Shown here in pieces: positions 55,821 to 63,368 of a stretch of 64,000 nt of DNA. The first letter of the stretch is position 1, and every line of letters starts with the position of its first letter. A program made the position numbers and the translations under genes. The stretch comes from an uncultured Bacteroidota bacterium (GTDB taxonomy: Bacteria; Bacteroidota; Bacteroidia; Flavobacteriales; Flavobacteriaceae): assembly GCA_902587325.1 (NCBI GenBank), contig CACIKV010000005.1:1-64000 (forward strand), written 5' to 3'. Below the pieces are notes generated by a model. That model did not search any database and was not told the origin of the DNA. It saw only the letters and a program-made list of their open reading frames with translations.

Positions 55821-57086
55821 TTATACTTCTCTTAGCGCATCTATTGGTTTAATATTAACAGCTTTTTGTGCTGGTATTAAACCAATTAATGTACCTAACG
55901 TAATCATTAATGCCAGAGCTCCAAAAATAAATCTTAACGGAACAGTTGGATTAGTGTATGGAAAATCTGATAAATCTTCAGTTGCCATATTAATTCCATA
56001 GAGAATTATCGTACCAAATATAATTCCAATTATCCCAGATAAAATTGTTAAAAAAACTGATTCTGTAATTATTTGATTTCTTATTTGTATAGGCGTTGCA
56101 CCCAAAGCTCTTCTTATTCCAATTTCCTTTGTTCTTTCTTTTACTGAAATCAATAAAATATTTCCAATTCCAATGACACCCGCTAAAATTGTTGCAATCC
56201 CAACTATTAATGATAAAAATGATAACCCCTCTACAAAGTTCACAGTGTCTTTGAATATTTTTCCTAAGTTAAAGGATCCAAGTGCTTCATGATCTTTTGG
56301 ATTAATATCTTTTATATCCTTTAGTACAGCCTTGACCTCTTTTTCTACTTGAACAATATCACTATTGTCGTATGCTGACATCATAAAAAAACCAACATCT
56401 TCTCCTGTATTAAATAAATCTTTGAATGTAATAAATGGAATGTAGATATCACCATCATCTCCAAACCCACCTCCCTGAACAAATTTATGAATCCCAATAA
56501 CTTTAAATGAAATATTATTTATTGATAAATATTTTCCGATTGGATTTTCATCTTCTTCAAATAATTCTTTAACGGTTCTTTCTCCAATAACACAAACTTT
56601 TCTACTTTTAGTCATATCAGTTTGATTTATGAACCTTCCTCCGTCAAATACTTTTGTAGTTGCAATTTTTATATATTCAGGATACTCTCCATAAACAGCA
56701 TATGTACCGGAATTTGAACCTCTTACAACACTTCCCCCAGATGAACCAAAAACGCCTCTGACATTTCTAGGTGCAATATATTCTATATCAGGAACTCTTT
56801 TTTTAATTATTGGAACGTCAGTTGTTTTTAATTGTATTTCTCTTCTGGATTTATATCCTGCATATGGCATCGATGTATATTGACCCCACACAAACAAACT
56901 ATTTGATGATATTGAAGCAAAAGCCTTTTCAAATCCATTATCAAGACCTTTTGCAGTTCCAGATAATGTTATATAAATAAAAATACCCCACAAAACACCA
57001 ATCATTGTAATAATTGTTCTTGTTCTATTTTTTTGAATGGATCCAAAAATTTCTTGCCAGGTATCTTTTGAAAATAATTCTTTCAC
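55821..57086 (-). CDS. MacB-type ABC permease (FtsX family), second copy
   Basis: This 421-residue protein has an N-terminal helix, a large periplasmic MacB core domain and three C-terminal helices with the FtsX signature V-K-E-R-T-K-E-I-G-I-R-R-A-L-G-A. It starts immediately after the paralogous permease stops. The two probably form a heterodimer, since a MacB dimer is required and a single ATPase gene is present (inference). Confidence 0.92.
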   Translation of the reverse strand: MKELFSKDTWQEIFGSIQKNRTRTIITMIGVLWGIFIYITLSGTAKGLDNGFEKAFASISSNSLFVWGQYTSMPYAGYKSRREIQLKTTDVPIIKKRVPDIEYIAPRNVRGVFGSSGGSVVRGSNSGTYAVYGEYPEYIKIATTKVFDGGRFINQTDMTKSRKVCVIGERTVKELFEEDENPIGKYLSINNISFKVIGIHKFVQGGGFGDDGDIYIPFITFKDLFNTGEDVGFFMMSAYDNSDIVQVEKEVKAVLKDIKDINPKDHEALGSFNLGKIFKDTVNFVEGLSFLSLIVGIATILAGVIGIGNILLISVKERTKEIGIRRALGATPIQIRNQIITESVFLTILSGIIGIIFGTIILYGINMATEDLSDFPYTNPTVPLRFIFGALALMITLGTLIGLIPAQKAVNIKPIDALREV

Positions 57087-58319
57087 TTATTTATCATTTA
57101 AGGCAATTATCGGTTTAATTTTTGCAGCTCTTTTAGCTGGAATATAGCCAGCAATAGCACCAAAAATAATTAACATGATAGTTGCTAATATAGCAGTATT
57201 TAAATCTACGTAAGGATCCGTAATATAAAATTCTTTTTTCAAAGTATCACCCAATGATGACAGAAACACAACTCCAATAAATAAACCTATGTATCCTGAT
57301 ATTGTAGTAATGAAAATAGACTCTTGTAAAACCATCCAGACTATGGATGATGGTGTAGCACCTACAGCCTTTCTTATTCCAAATTCTTTTGTTCTTTCCT
57401 TAATAACAAAAACCATAATATTAGAGATTCCAATAATACCAGCCAGCAGCGTTCCAATTCCAACAAAAATGATAATATAATTCAAAGCCATTGAAAAATC
57501 TTGATTATTTTTTAAGTCTTGTGCTGCACTTCTCAATCTCAAGCCTCTCGGATCAGAGGGATCTATCTTTTTTTTATTCTTCAAGAATCCTTTTAGTTTT
57601 TTTTCAAGCTCAATTGCACCATCAAATCCAATGGATGGTTTGTATGATAAAATAATTGAATTAACCTTATCTGTATTTTTTAAAATTTTTTGGAGAGTTG
57701 TATATGGTGTATAAATTACACGTTCCTCATTATCCCCGCCATCATCTTGAAAAACACCGATAACTTTCCATGATCTACCCCCGCCACTCACATATTTACC
57801 AATTGGATCCTCTTCTCCAAATAGATCCTGCTTAACCAATCTGCCTAAAACAATATTTTTTTCATTATTTAAAACATCCAGCTCATTAATATACCTACCA
57901 AACATGAGTACGTTCATTTCACTGTCTTGATTTGAAGGCCCGACACCACTAATTGTATAATTGTTTGATTTTAATTTGTAGCCAACTTCGCCACTAATAC
58001 TTATTCTAGGAGTTAAACCGTCAATAAAAAAATTGAACTTTTCAGAAATATCTTGTAGATCATCATTATCAAGTTCTATAAGTCTATTAGACTCATATCC
58101 AGCAAAGGGTTTTGATGTTCTTCCACCACTAATGTAAATATTATTAAATTTTGTATCAGTAAAATATTCATCAAATGTATTTTGTAGACCATTCCCTAAT
58201 CCAAATAAAACAACAAAAATTAATATTCCTAAAGCTACTGTAAAGCCAGCTAAAAAAGTTCTTAGTTTATTACTTTTTATGGTTTCAAATATCTCTGACC
58301 AACGATCTAAATGAAACAT
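57087..58319 (-). CDS. MacB-type ABC permease (FtsX family), first copy
   Basis: This 410-residue paralogue has the same layout, with V-I-K-E-R-T-K-E-F-G-I-R-K-A-V-G-A in the FtsX region and a large exported domain. Its start codon shares a base with the ATPase stop (TAATG), showing translational coupling. It would export small molecules or lipoprotein-like substrates by a mechanotransmission mechanism, as known for MacB. Confidence 0.92.
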   Translation of the reverse strand: MFHLDRWSEIFETIKSNKLRTFLAGFTVALGILIFVVLFGLGNGLQNTFDEYFTDTKFNNIYISGGRTSKPFAGYESNRLIELDNDDLQDISEKFNFFIDGLTPRISISGEVGYKLKSNNYTISGVGPSNQDSEMNVLMFGRYINELDVLNNEKNIVLGRLVKQDLFGEEDPIGKYVSGGGRSWKVIGVFQDDGGDNEERVIYTPYTTLQKILKNTDKVNSIILSYKPSIGFDGAIELEKKLKGFLKNKKKIDPSDPRGLRLRSAAQDLKNNQDFSMALNYIIIFVGIGTLLAGIIGISNIMVFVIKERTKEFGIRKAVGATPSSIVWMVLQESIFITTISGYIGLFIGVVFLSSLGDTLKKEFYITDPYVDLNTAILATIMLIIFGAIAGYIPAKRAAKIKPIIALNDK

Positions 58320-59011
58320 TATAAAGCTTTTTTTTGATTAATTTTCTTATCCTCAACTATTACGCCATCTTTAAGTTTTACAACCCTAGAACACATCTGA
58401 GAAATATCATGTTCATGAGTTACAACAAGAATGGTTTTTCCTGCCCCATTAATTTTTTGAATTAAATTCATTACTTCTTTGGAAGTATTTGAATCTAAAG
58501 CACCTGTAGGTTCATCAGCAAGTAGAACTTTTGGTTCAGAAACCATAGCTCTTGCAATCGCAACTCTTTGTTTTTGACCACCAGACAATTCATTTGGTAA
58601 ATGAGAAGCCCATTGTTTTAAACCTACATCATCTAAATATTTTAAAGCTTTTTCTTCTCTCATTTTTTTTGTTAGTCCTTGATAGTATAAAGGAAGAATG
58701 ACATTTTCTAAAGCATTTTTATAATTGATTAAATTAAATGACTGAAAAACAAATCCTAGGAATTTGTTCCTATACTTAGCTGCTTTTGTTTCATCCATTT
58801 TCTCAATGATTACTTTATCTAGTTCATATGTTCCATGATCGTGATTATCAAGCATTCCAATAATATTTAGCAGTGTTGATTTACCTGAACCAGAGGAACC
58901 CATAATAGCAACTAATTCACCCTCTTGAATCTCAAGATCTAGGCCTTTTAGGACATGAAGAGAATTTTTACCCATTTTATAAGACTTATGTAAATTTTTA
59001 ATTTTTATCAT
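58319..59011 (-). CDS. ABC transporter ATP-binding protein (MacB/LolD-like)
   Basis: This 230-residue ATPase has Walker A G-S-S-G-S-G-K-S-T, Q-loop V-F-Q-S-F-N-L, signature L-S-G-G-Q-K-Q-R and Walker B V-L-L-A-D-E-P-T. It energises the two permeases that follow. It overlaps the PadR gene by four bases. Confidence 0.95.
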   Translation of the reverse strand: MIKIKNLHKSYKMGKNSLHVLKGLDLEIQEGELVAIMGSSGSGKSTLLNIIGMLDNHDHGTYELDKVIIEKMDETKAAKYRNKFLGFVFQSFNLINYKNALENVILPLYYQGLTKKMREEKALKYLDDVGLKQWASHLPNELSGGQKQRVAIARAMVSEPKVLLADEPTGALDSNTSKEVMNLIQKINGAGKTILVVTHEHDISQMCSRVVKLKDGVIVEDKKINQKKAL

Positions 59012-59331
59012 TTAATTAACTTATCAATGGATGAATTAACTTCTTGAAAACATGTCTGAAATTGCTTTAAATAAGTTTTTCCTCTTTTGGTTAAAAAAAA
59101 ATATTTTCTAGGTGGTCCTTGCCTTGATTCAGCCCATTCTATATTAACATATTCTTTATTTTCTAATCGATTTAAAATAGGATATAAAGTTCCTTCTACA
59201 ACATTCATATTTGATTCATTCAGCATAGCAATTATTTCTGAAGCATAAAATTTATTTTTGGAAAGAATTTGAAGGATACAAAACTCTAATAAACCCTTTC
59301 GAAGCTGTATTTTAAAATTCTCGCTGCTCAA
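59008..59331 (-). CDS. PadR-family transcriptional regulator
   Basis: This 107-residue winged-helix protein has the PadR core: L-R-K-G-L-L-E-F-C-I-L, Y-A-S-E-I-I, then E-G-T-L-Y-P-I-L-N-R-L-E and R-K-Y-F-F-L-T-K-R-G. Small PadR proteins repress neighbouring efflux genes and are relieved by ligands. It overlaps both the small lipoprotein gene and the ATPase gene by four bases. A candidate operator is at 60849-60870. Confidence 0.93.
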   Translation of the reverse strand: MSSENFKIQLRKGLLEFCILQILSKNKFYASEIIAMLNESNMNVVEGTLYPILNRLENKEYVNIEWAESRQGPPRKYFFLTKRGKTYLKQFQTCFQEVNSSIDKLIK

Positions 59332-59534
59332 TTAATTTCTTCTTCTTTTTTTTGAATTTTAATTGTAATGACGCCATCAATTTCATCAGTTGTAATTACC
59401 CACTCTCCTTCAATTCCTTCAACATTTTCACCATCAATTTTTAAATCAATAATCTGCTCAACTCTTATATCAGGCTTAATATCAACACAGGAGAAAAATG
59501 AGAAAATGAGTATTATTAAAAAAAAATTTTTCAT
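59328..59534 (-). CDS. Small lipoprotein of unknown function
   Basis: This 68-residue protein has a lipoprotein signal ending F-F-S-C (Cys16) and an acidic 52-residue mature part with many Ile and Val that suggests a few beta strands. I do not recognise it. It overlaps the PadR gene by four bases and starts five bases after the DUF975 gene, so it is a conserved-looking part of the operon, not a shadow frame. Confidence 0.75.
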   Translation of the reverse strand: MKNFFLIILIFSFFSCVDIKPDIRVEQIIDLKIDGENVEGIEGEWVITTDEIDGVITIKIQKKEEEIN

Positions 59535-59539
59535 AAGTA

Positions 59540-60316
59540 TTATTTTAAATTATCAAAAAACTTAGCATAAGATGTATATATATAAGGGTTTAAAAATATG
59601 AACCCTATGAAAATTGTTAGTATTGACAGAAAAACCCATCCAATAAAGCTCAACTGAAGTAAAAACAAGTTAAGTTTTTGATTTTTCATCAATATCCAAC
59701 TTTTTTTAAAGGCTTCTAATCCAGAAATATTTTCATCATCTGCAATTATGAAAAATATCTGAGATAAGCTAAGGCTTATATATATCATTGGGATTAATAC
59801 CACTAAAATAAAACCTAAAATAATTACCATCCAATTTTGATCATTTGAAATACTATCAATTACATTGGGTTCGTAGAGCGGTAATTCAGTTTGAATATTA
59901 AATGCATTTAAATTTCCAGTAAATTCACCAATCGATTCGAAAAATTTTTCAATTGTGTCTTTACCAATTATTAGAAAAATCCAAATAATTAATGATACAA
60001 TTAATGTTGGAACAACCAGTGCAATAATTAAAAGAAAAGCTACAAGTGATGCTAAAAATTGATTTTTATTTTTAAATGCTAGAAAAAGATCTTCAATTTC
60101 TACTTGTTCATCTCTTGAAATTTTTAAATAAAAATACATTAGGCCAACAGCAAAGGGACCCCCTAATAATATATTTCCAATCGGTCCAATAATTGGTATC
60201 AGCCCTATGGCTTGTGTAATAATAAAATAAATTAAAAAACCTCCAATAGCAATACCCCATTTACCATTACCAAGAGAAATCCTTGCCTCAGATCTTAATT
60301 GTGAATTTGATATCAT
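59540..60316 (-). CDS. DUF975-family membrane protein
   Basis: This 258-residue protein begins I-S-N-S-Q-L-R-S-E-A-R-I-S-L-G-N-G-K-W-G, the DUF975 start, has about six helices and ends with F-F-I-I-A-D-D-E-N-I-S-G-L-E-A and S-F-I-G-W-V. The function of the family is unknown. It begins two bases after the DUF4199 gene and lies upstream of the PadR-regulated pump in the same transcript. Confidence 0.85.
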   Translation of the reverse strand: MISNSQLRSEARISLGNGKWGIAIGGFLIYFIITQAIGLIPIIGPIGNILLGGPFAVGLMYFYLKISRDEQVEIEDLFLAFKNKNQFLASLVAFLLIIALVVPTLIVSLIIWIFLIIGKDTIEKFFESIGEFTGNLNAFNIQTELPLYEPNVIDSISNDQNWMVIILGFILVVLIPMIYISLSLSQIFFIIADDENISGLEAFKKSWILMKNQKLNLFLLQLSFIGWVFLSILTIFIGFIFLNPYIYTSYAKFFDNLK

Positions 60317-60318
60317 AA

Positions 60319-60828
60319 CTAATTAGATTTTTTTATAAGTATTCCTGAGCACAATGAAAATAGTAAACCAAAAAATAAAGAAAACAATAAAATGGCAGGA
60401 TAAGCTATCCACATAAATGGTTCAGAATTTTCAATAAAGGTTTGTTCGTTCATTTGACTTGTAAACTCAGGATTACTTTCAACCATTTGGGCATAAGAAA
60501 TTTGAAGTGCTTTAATATTAAAATCAGGTTCAATAAAATTTGTTAATAAAAAATAATAAAGAAGACCTAATATTGCTTGAACTAAACTTATTCCAACTCC
60601 AACTTTTAGACACTCACTAAATGAGACTAAACCACCATTTTCTTTTCTAAAAGCTAGTTGTCCTAAGACAATACCAGTGATCAAAATAATTGAGCCCACA
60701 ATCTGGGAAACTACATCATTTTCATAATGTGTTCCCATGATGAATTGAATTATTCCCCAAGTTATAGCAACAACACCAGTTAAAAATCCATACTGATAGA
60801 TTACATTTTTTGAACTTATTTTTTTCAT
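60319..60828 (-). CDS. DUF4199-family membrane protein, first gene of the PadR operon
   Basis: The ATG at 60828 (M-K-K-I-S-S-K-N) is preferred to an in-frame TTG two codons upstream. The 169-residue protein has about four helices, with F-R-K-E-N-G-G-L-V-S-F-S-E-C-L-K-V-G between helices two and three, the DUF4199 hallmark. Function unknown. Promoter and palindrome lie directly upstream. Confidence 0.85.
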   Translation of the reverse strand: MKKISSKNVIYQYGFLTGVVAITWGIIQFIMGTHYENDVVSQIVGSIILITGIVLGQLAFRKENGGLVSFSECLKVGVGISLVQAILGLLYYFLLTNFIEPDFNIKALQISYAQMVESNPEFTSQMNEQTFIENSEPFMWIAYPAILLFSLFFGLLFSLCSGILIKKSN

Positions 60829-60848
60829 TAGCAATTATTTTATTTAGT

Positions 60849-60870
60849 CTTGGTACTATGTAATACCAAG
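60849..60870. promoter_or_regulatory. Candidate PadR operator palindrome
   Basis: Seven-base arms (60849-60855 and 60864-60870) are perfect inverted repeats around an eight-base centre. The site starts 21 bases upstream of the DUF4199 ATG and four bases downstream of an exact -7 box, so it covers the expected start of transcription. A repressor bound here would block the operon that contains the PadR gene. Confidence 0.6.
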
Positions 60871-60873
60871 TAG

Positions 60874-60881
60874 CAAACTTA
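60874..60881 (-). promoter_or_regulatory. -7 promoter box of the PadR-efflux operon
   Basis: The minus strand reads T-A-A-G-T-T-T-G, an exact TAnnTTTG box, three bases upstream of the palindrome. I could not find a clear TTG 19-20 bases further upstream, so the promoter may be weak or need activation. Confidence 0.6.
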
Positions 60882-60892
60882 GAAAAAAAATA

Positions 60893-61066
60893 TTAAGTTT
60901 TTATGAAAAACTTATAATAAATTAAAAAACCAATCAGAGCTACTAATACGTATGGAATAGCCATTAAATAAACTATACCATCATTTAAACTTTCGGCAAC
61001 TTTTTGATCTGCCCCTGACTCAAGAACAGCTTTACACATTGAACATTGAAAAATAGTATACATCAT
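60893..61066 (-). CDS. Small membrane protein with a C-x-x-C motif
   Basis: The start chosen is the ATG at 61066, which overlaps the DUF420 stop (ATGATG with TGA inside); a longer frame from 61126 would run through the DUF420 gene. The 57-residue protein has C-S-M-C at about residues 8-11 and one C-terminal helix with a basic end (Y-Y-K-F-F-I-K-T). It has the feel of a short oxidase-assembly or metal-handling protein found behind DUF420 in flavobacteria. The function is unknown. Confidence 0.75.
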   Translation of the reverse strand: MMYTIFQCSMCKAVLESGADQKVAESLNDGIVYLMAIPYVLVALIGFLIYYKFFIKT

Positions 61067-61653
61067 GCGTAATAAGGTGAAATCATTAGATAAACAACAA
61101 CTCCAGTTGTAGCTACATACAACCAAATTGGAAAAGTAATTTTAGCAATTTTTTTATGTAAAATAAATTTTGACTTAATAGCCCGCGAATAGCTAATTAA
61201 AACCAAAGGAATAACGACTATTGAAAGTAAGATATGAGTAATTAAAATAAAAAAATATAAATATGATATTAATCCAGTGCCACCAAATGAGGTTGGATCA
61301 GTAGTGAGGTGGTATGCAATATACATAACCAAAAATGACAATGATAAAGCAATACAAACTTTTATCAAACTTTCATGAATTTTTCTCTTTCCATTTTTAA
61401 TATAATAAACTGCAAGAACTAATAATATTGCAGTTAATCCATTAATTGTCGCATAAATCGGTGGAAGAAAAGTTAAAGGCTTAGCAATTGGCAGATTCTC
61501 CAATAAAATAATTGGATCAGAATTTGGAATTCTCATATCAAAGACTAATTGATCATAATCCCATTTCATAAAAAGTAATAGTGCAACAACAATAGGAACA
61601 AGGACTGAAACAACCCATATCAAAATATCATAAATAATTTTGCTCCTATCCAT
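61063..61653 (-). CDS. DUF420 membrane protein
   Basis: This 196-residue protein has about five helices with His residues in the membrane (for example H-E-S-L-I-K, A-Y-H-L-T-T, T-H-I-L-L-S and H-K-K-I-A-K), which fits DUF420, a family linked to haem-copper oxidase assembly. It overlaps the SCO gene by eight bases and the small C-x-x-C gene by four. A role in cytochrome oxidase maturation is inferred from position. Confidence 0.88.
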   Translation of the reverse strand: MDRSKIIYDILIWVVSVLVPIVVALLLFMKWDYDQLVFDMRIPNSDPIILLENLPIAKPLTFLPPIYATINGLTAILLVLAVYYIKNGKRKIHESLIKVCIALSLSFLVMYIAYHLTTDPTSFGGTGLISYLYFFILITHILLSIVVIPLVLISYSRAIKSKFILHKKIAKITFPIWLYVATTGVVVYLMISPYYA

Positions 61654-62350
61654 TTTCGAGCAATTTAATAATGTCCTCTTTAATCATATCTATTCCCTGC
61701 TTACCATCTCCAGAGGTTATACCTAAATAATAAACTATTGGATTACCATTTGAGTCTCTTCTAGATCGAATGTATCCGTTTTTATCAATTAAAGCAAAAT
61801 ACCCTTGGTGTTCAAAACCACCAGCAACGGCCGGATTTACACCCGCAAAAATATTAAACCCACTATTTGATAGTTCATAAACATCATCAATTTTACCAGT
61901 CAAAAAGTGCCAATTCAGAGATTTAACATTCAATCTTTCAGAGTATTCTTTCAATACCTTAGGAGTGTCAGTAATTGGATCAATTGTAAACGAAGCAATA
62001 CCAAAATCTTCACGATTTCCAAATTCCTCATCCAGAATTTTCATGTTTTGATTCATCTCTATGCAAATATTAGGACATGAGGTGAAAAAAAATTCAGCTA
62101 CATATACTTTCCCTGTAAAATCCTCATTAGATATATATCTATTGTCTTGATTTAAGAATATAAAATCTGGAACTTTTCTAGATTCACCATTTAACTTAAC
62201 AAAAGACAATTTAGATGATTGAGTTATTTTCTCAGTTCGATTTGATTCAATAATTTTATCAGATTTAATTCTATTATTTATTCTCGGAATAAACCATACT
62301 GCAAAAATTAAAACTATAATTACTAATGGGATGTACTTTTTATTTTTCAT
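61646..62350 (-). CDS. SCO-family copper chaperone/thiol protein
   Basis: This 234-residue protein has one N-terminal helix and a thioredoxin fold with F-F-F-T-S-C-P-N-I-C (Cys92, Cys96) and His181 in F-E-H-Q-G-Y-F. This is the complete copper-binding set of SCO proteins, which metallate the CuA site of cytochrome c oxidase subunit II. It overlaps the SCO-like paralogue by 11 bases and DUF420 by eight. Confidence 0.94.
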   Translation of the reverse strand: MKNKKYIPLVIIVLIFAVWFIPRINNRIKSDKIIESNRTEKITQSSKLSFVKLNGESRKVPDFIFLNQDNRYISNEDFTGKVYVAEFFFTSCPNICIEMNQNMKILDEEFGNREDFGIASFTIDPITDTPKVLKEYSERLNVKSLNWHFLTGKIDDVYELSNSGFNIFAGVNPAVAGGFEHQGYFALIDKNGYIRSRRDSNGNPIVYYLGITSGDGKQGIDMIKEDIIKLLENG

Positions 62351-62969
62351 TAAAAATATTATTCTTTTTAAGAGCTAATCTATATTCTGCCAAAATTATT
62401 TTTACATCATCAAGCATGTTATTATTTATATCTGCTACTGACCTAGAATCGTATCCAAATTTTATGCCATCAGAATCGTCTCTTCCTCTCAAAGACGAAT
62501 CCTTGTCAATTATAAAAGCAAAAGGAGATCCTAAATATTCATCCAATTCTAAACTTGTATCTAAGCTTTTAAATACAGAAATTATTTCATCATTTGATAA
62601 ATGAATAAAGCTCCAGTTTTTCATATCAGTATTTGTTCCTGATGATAACTTTTCTCTCAGCAAACTTGATTTTTTTTCATTACCAATTGGTGAAATAGAA
62701 ATAAATTGAAAATCTTTAAATTGATAAAATCGCTTATATATTTTTTGATTCAAATTTAGAGCATCTCCTTCACGTAAATCAATCTCACTACCAATAAAAA
62801 AGAGGATTGTAATTTTATTATTAAAAGGTTGATTTATAAGACTCTCTAAATTTTTAATATTGTTTGTTAACACAGGTAATTTTGCAAAATTATTTATACC
62901 AGACGCAAAAAAAAGATATGCAACCAGCGGAAGTACAAATAGAACGATAAGGACTAAGTACTTTTTCAA
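62340..62969 (-). CDS. Cysteine-less SCO-like membrane-anchored protein
   Basis: This 209-residue protein has an N-terminal helix and a thioredoxin-like body without any cysteine. Its C-terminal half lines up by eye with the neighbouring SCO protein: F-I-I-D-K-D-S-S-L-R-G-R-D-D-S-D-G against A-L-I-D-K-N-G-Y-I-R-S-R-R-D-S-N-G, followed in both by an aromatic-Gly segment and a final helix. It therefore looks like a diverged SCO paralogue that has lost the copper ligands. It may help oxidase assembly without binding copper. Confidence 0.72.
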   Translation of the reverse strand: MKKYLVLIVLFVLPLVAYLFFASGINNFAKLPVLTNNIKNLESLINQPFNNKITILFFIGSEIDLREGDALNLNQKIYKRFYQFKDFQFISISPIGNEKKSSLLREKLSSGTNTDMKNWSFIHLSNDEIISVFKSLDTSLELDEYLGSPFAFIIDKDSSLRGRDDSDGIKFGYDSRSVADINNNMLDDVKIILAEYRLALKKNNIFNEK

Positions 62970-62981
62970 TAAAAAACAAAA

Positions 62982-63365
62982 TTAAAAATTCCAACTAACA
63001 AAGCCTTCGAAAAAAACATCGTAAATATAATTACCCTCAACTAAAAGAATAAATGCTAAATAAGCAATTAAAAAAATAAGTGAAATAACAACTGATGCTT
63101 GTAACCCAAATGTTTCATCTCGCATGTGCATAAAATCCCACGTTATATAATATGCTTTAACAATTGTTAATATTAGAAATATCCAATTAATTAACTTTAA
63201 GCTGAGAAAAGATGACATTAAAATTTCAGGCTTAACAATTCCCAATGCAACTTCAATTGCAGTCACAATTGACAGAAAGATTAAAACTCCCCAAATCTTT
63301 TGAACATTAGATTTAAATTTAATTAAACCTCTAAAAATTTCTAATTTGTGCGTGTGTTGTCCCAT
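62982..63365 (-). CDS. Cytochrome c oxidase subunit IV-like protein
   Basis: This 127-residue protein has three membrane helices and the family segment Y-Y-I-T-W-D-F-M-H-M-R-D-E between the second and third, as in COX4_pro_2 proteins. It is an accessory subunit of the haem-copper oxidase. It starts three bases after the subunit III stop. Confidence 0.9.
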   Translation of the reverse strand: MGQHTHKLEIFRGLIKFKSNVQKIWGVLIFLSIVTAIEVALGIVKPEILMSSFLSLKLINWIFLILTIVKAYYITWDFMHMRDETFGLQASVVISLIFLIAYLAFILLVEGNYIYDVFFEGFVSWNF

Positions 63366-63368
63366 AAA

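Noticed and set aside
60849-60870. Palindrome as a transcription terminator of the oxidase cluster
   Set aside because: No T tract follows on the minus strand, and the site lies after an exact -7 box, which fits an operator better.
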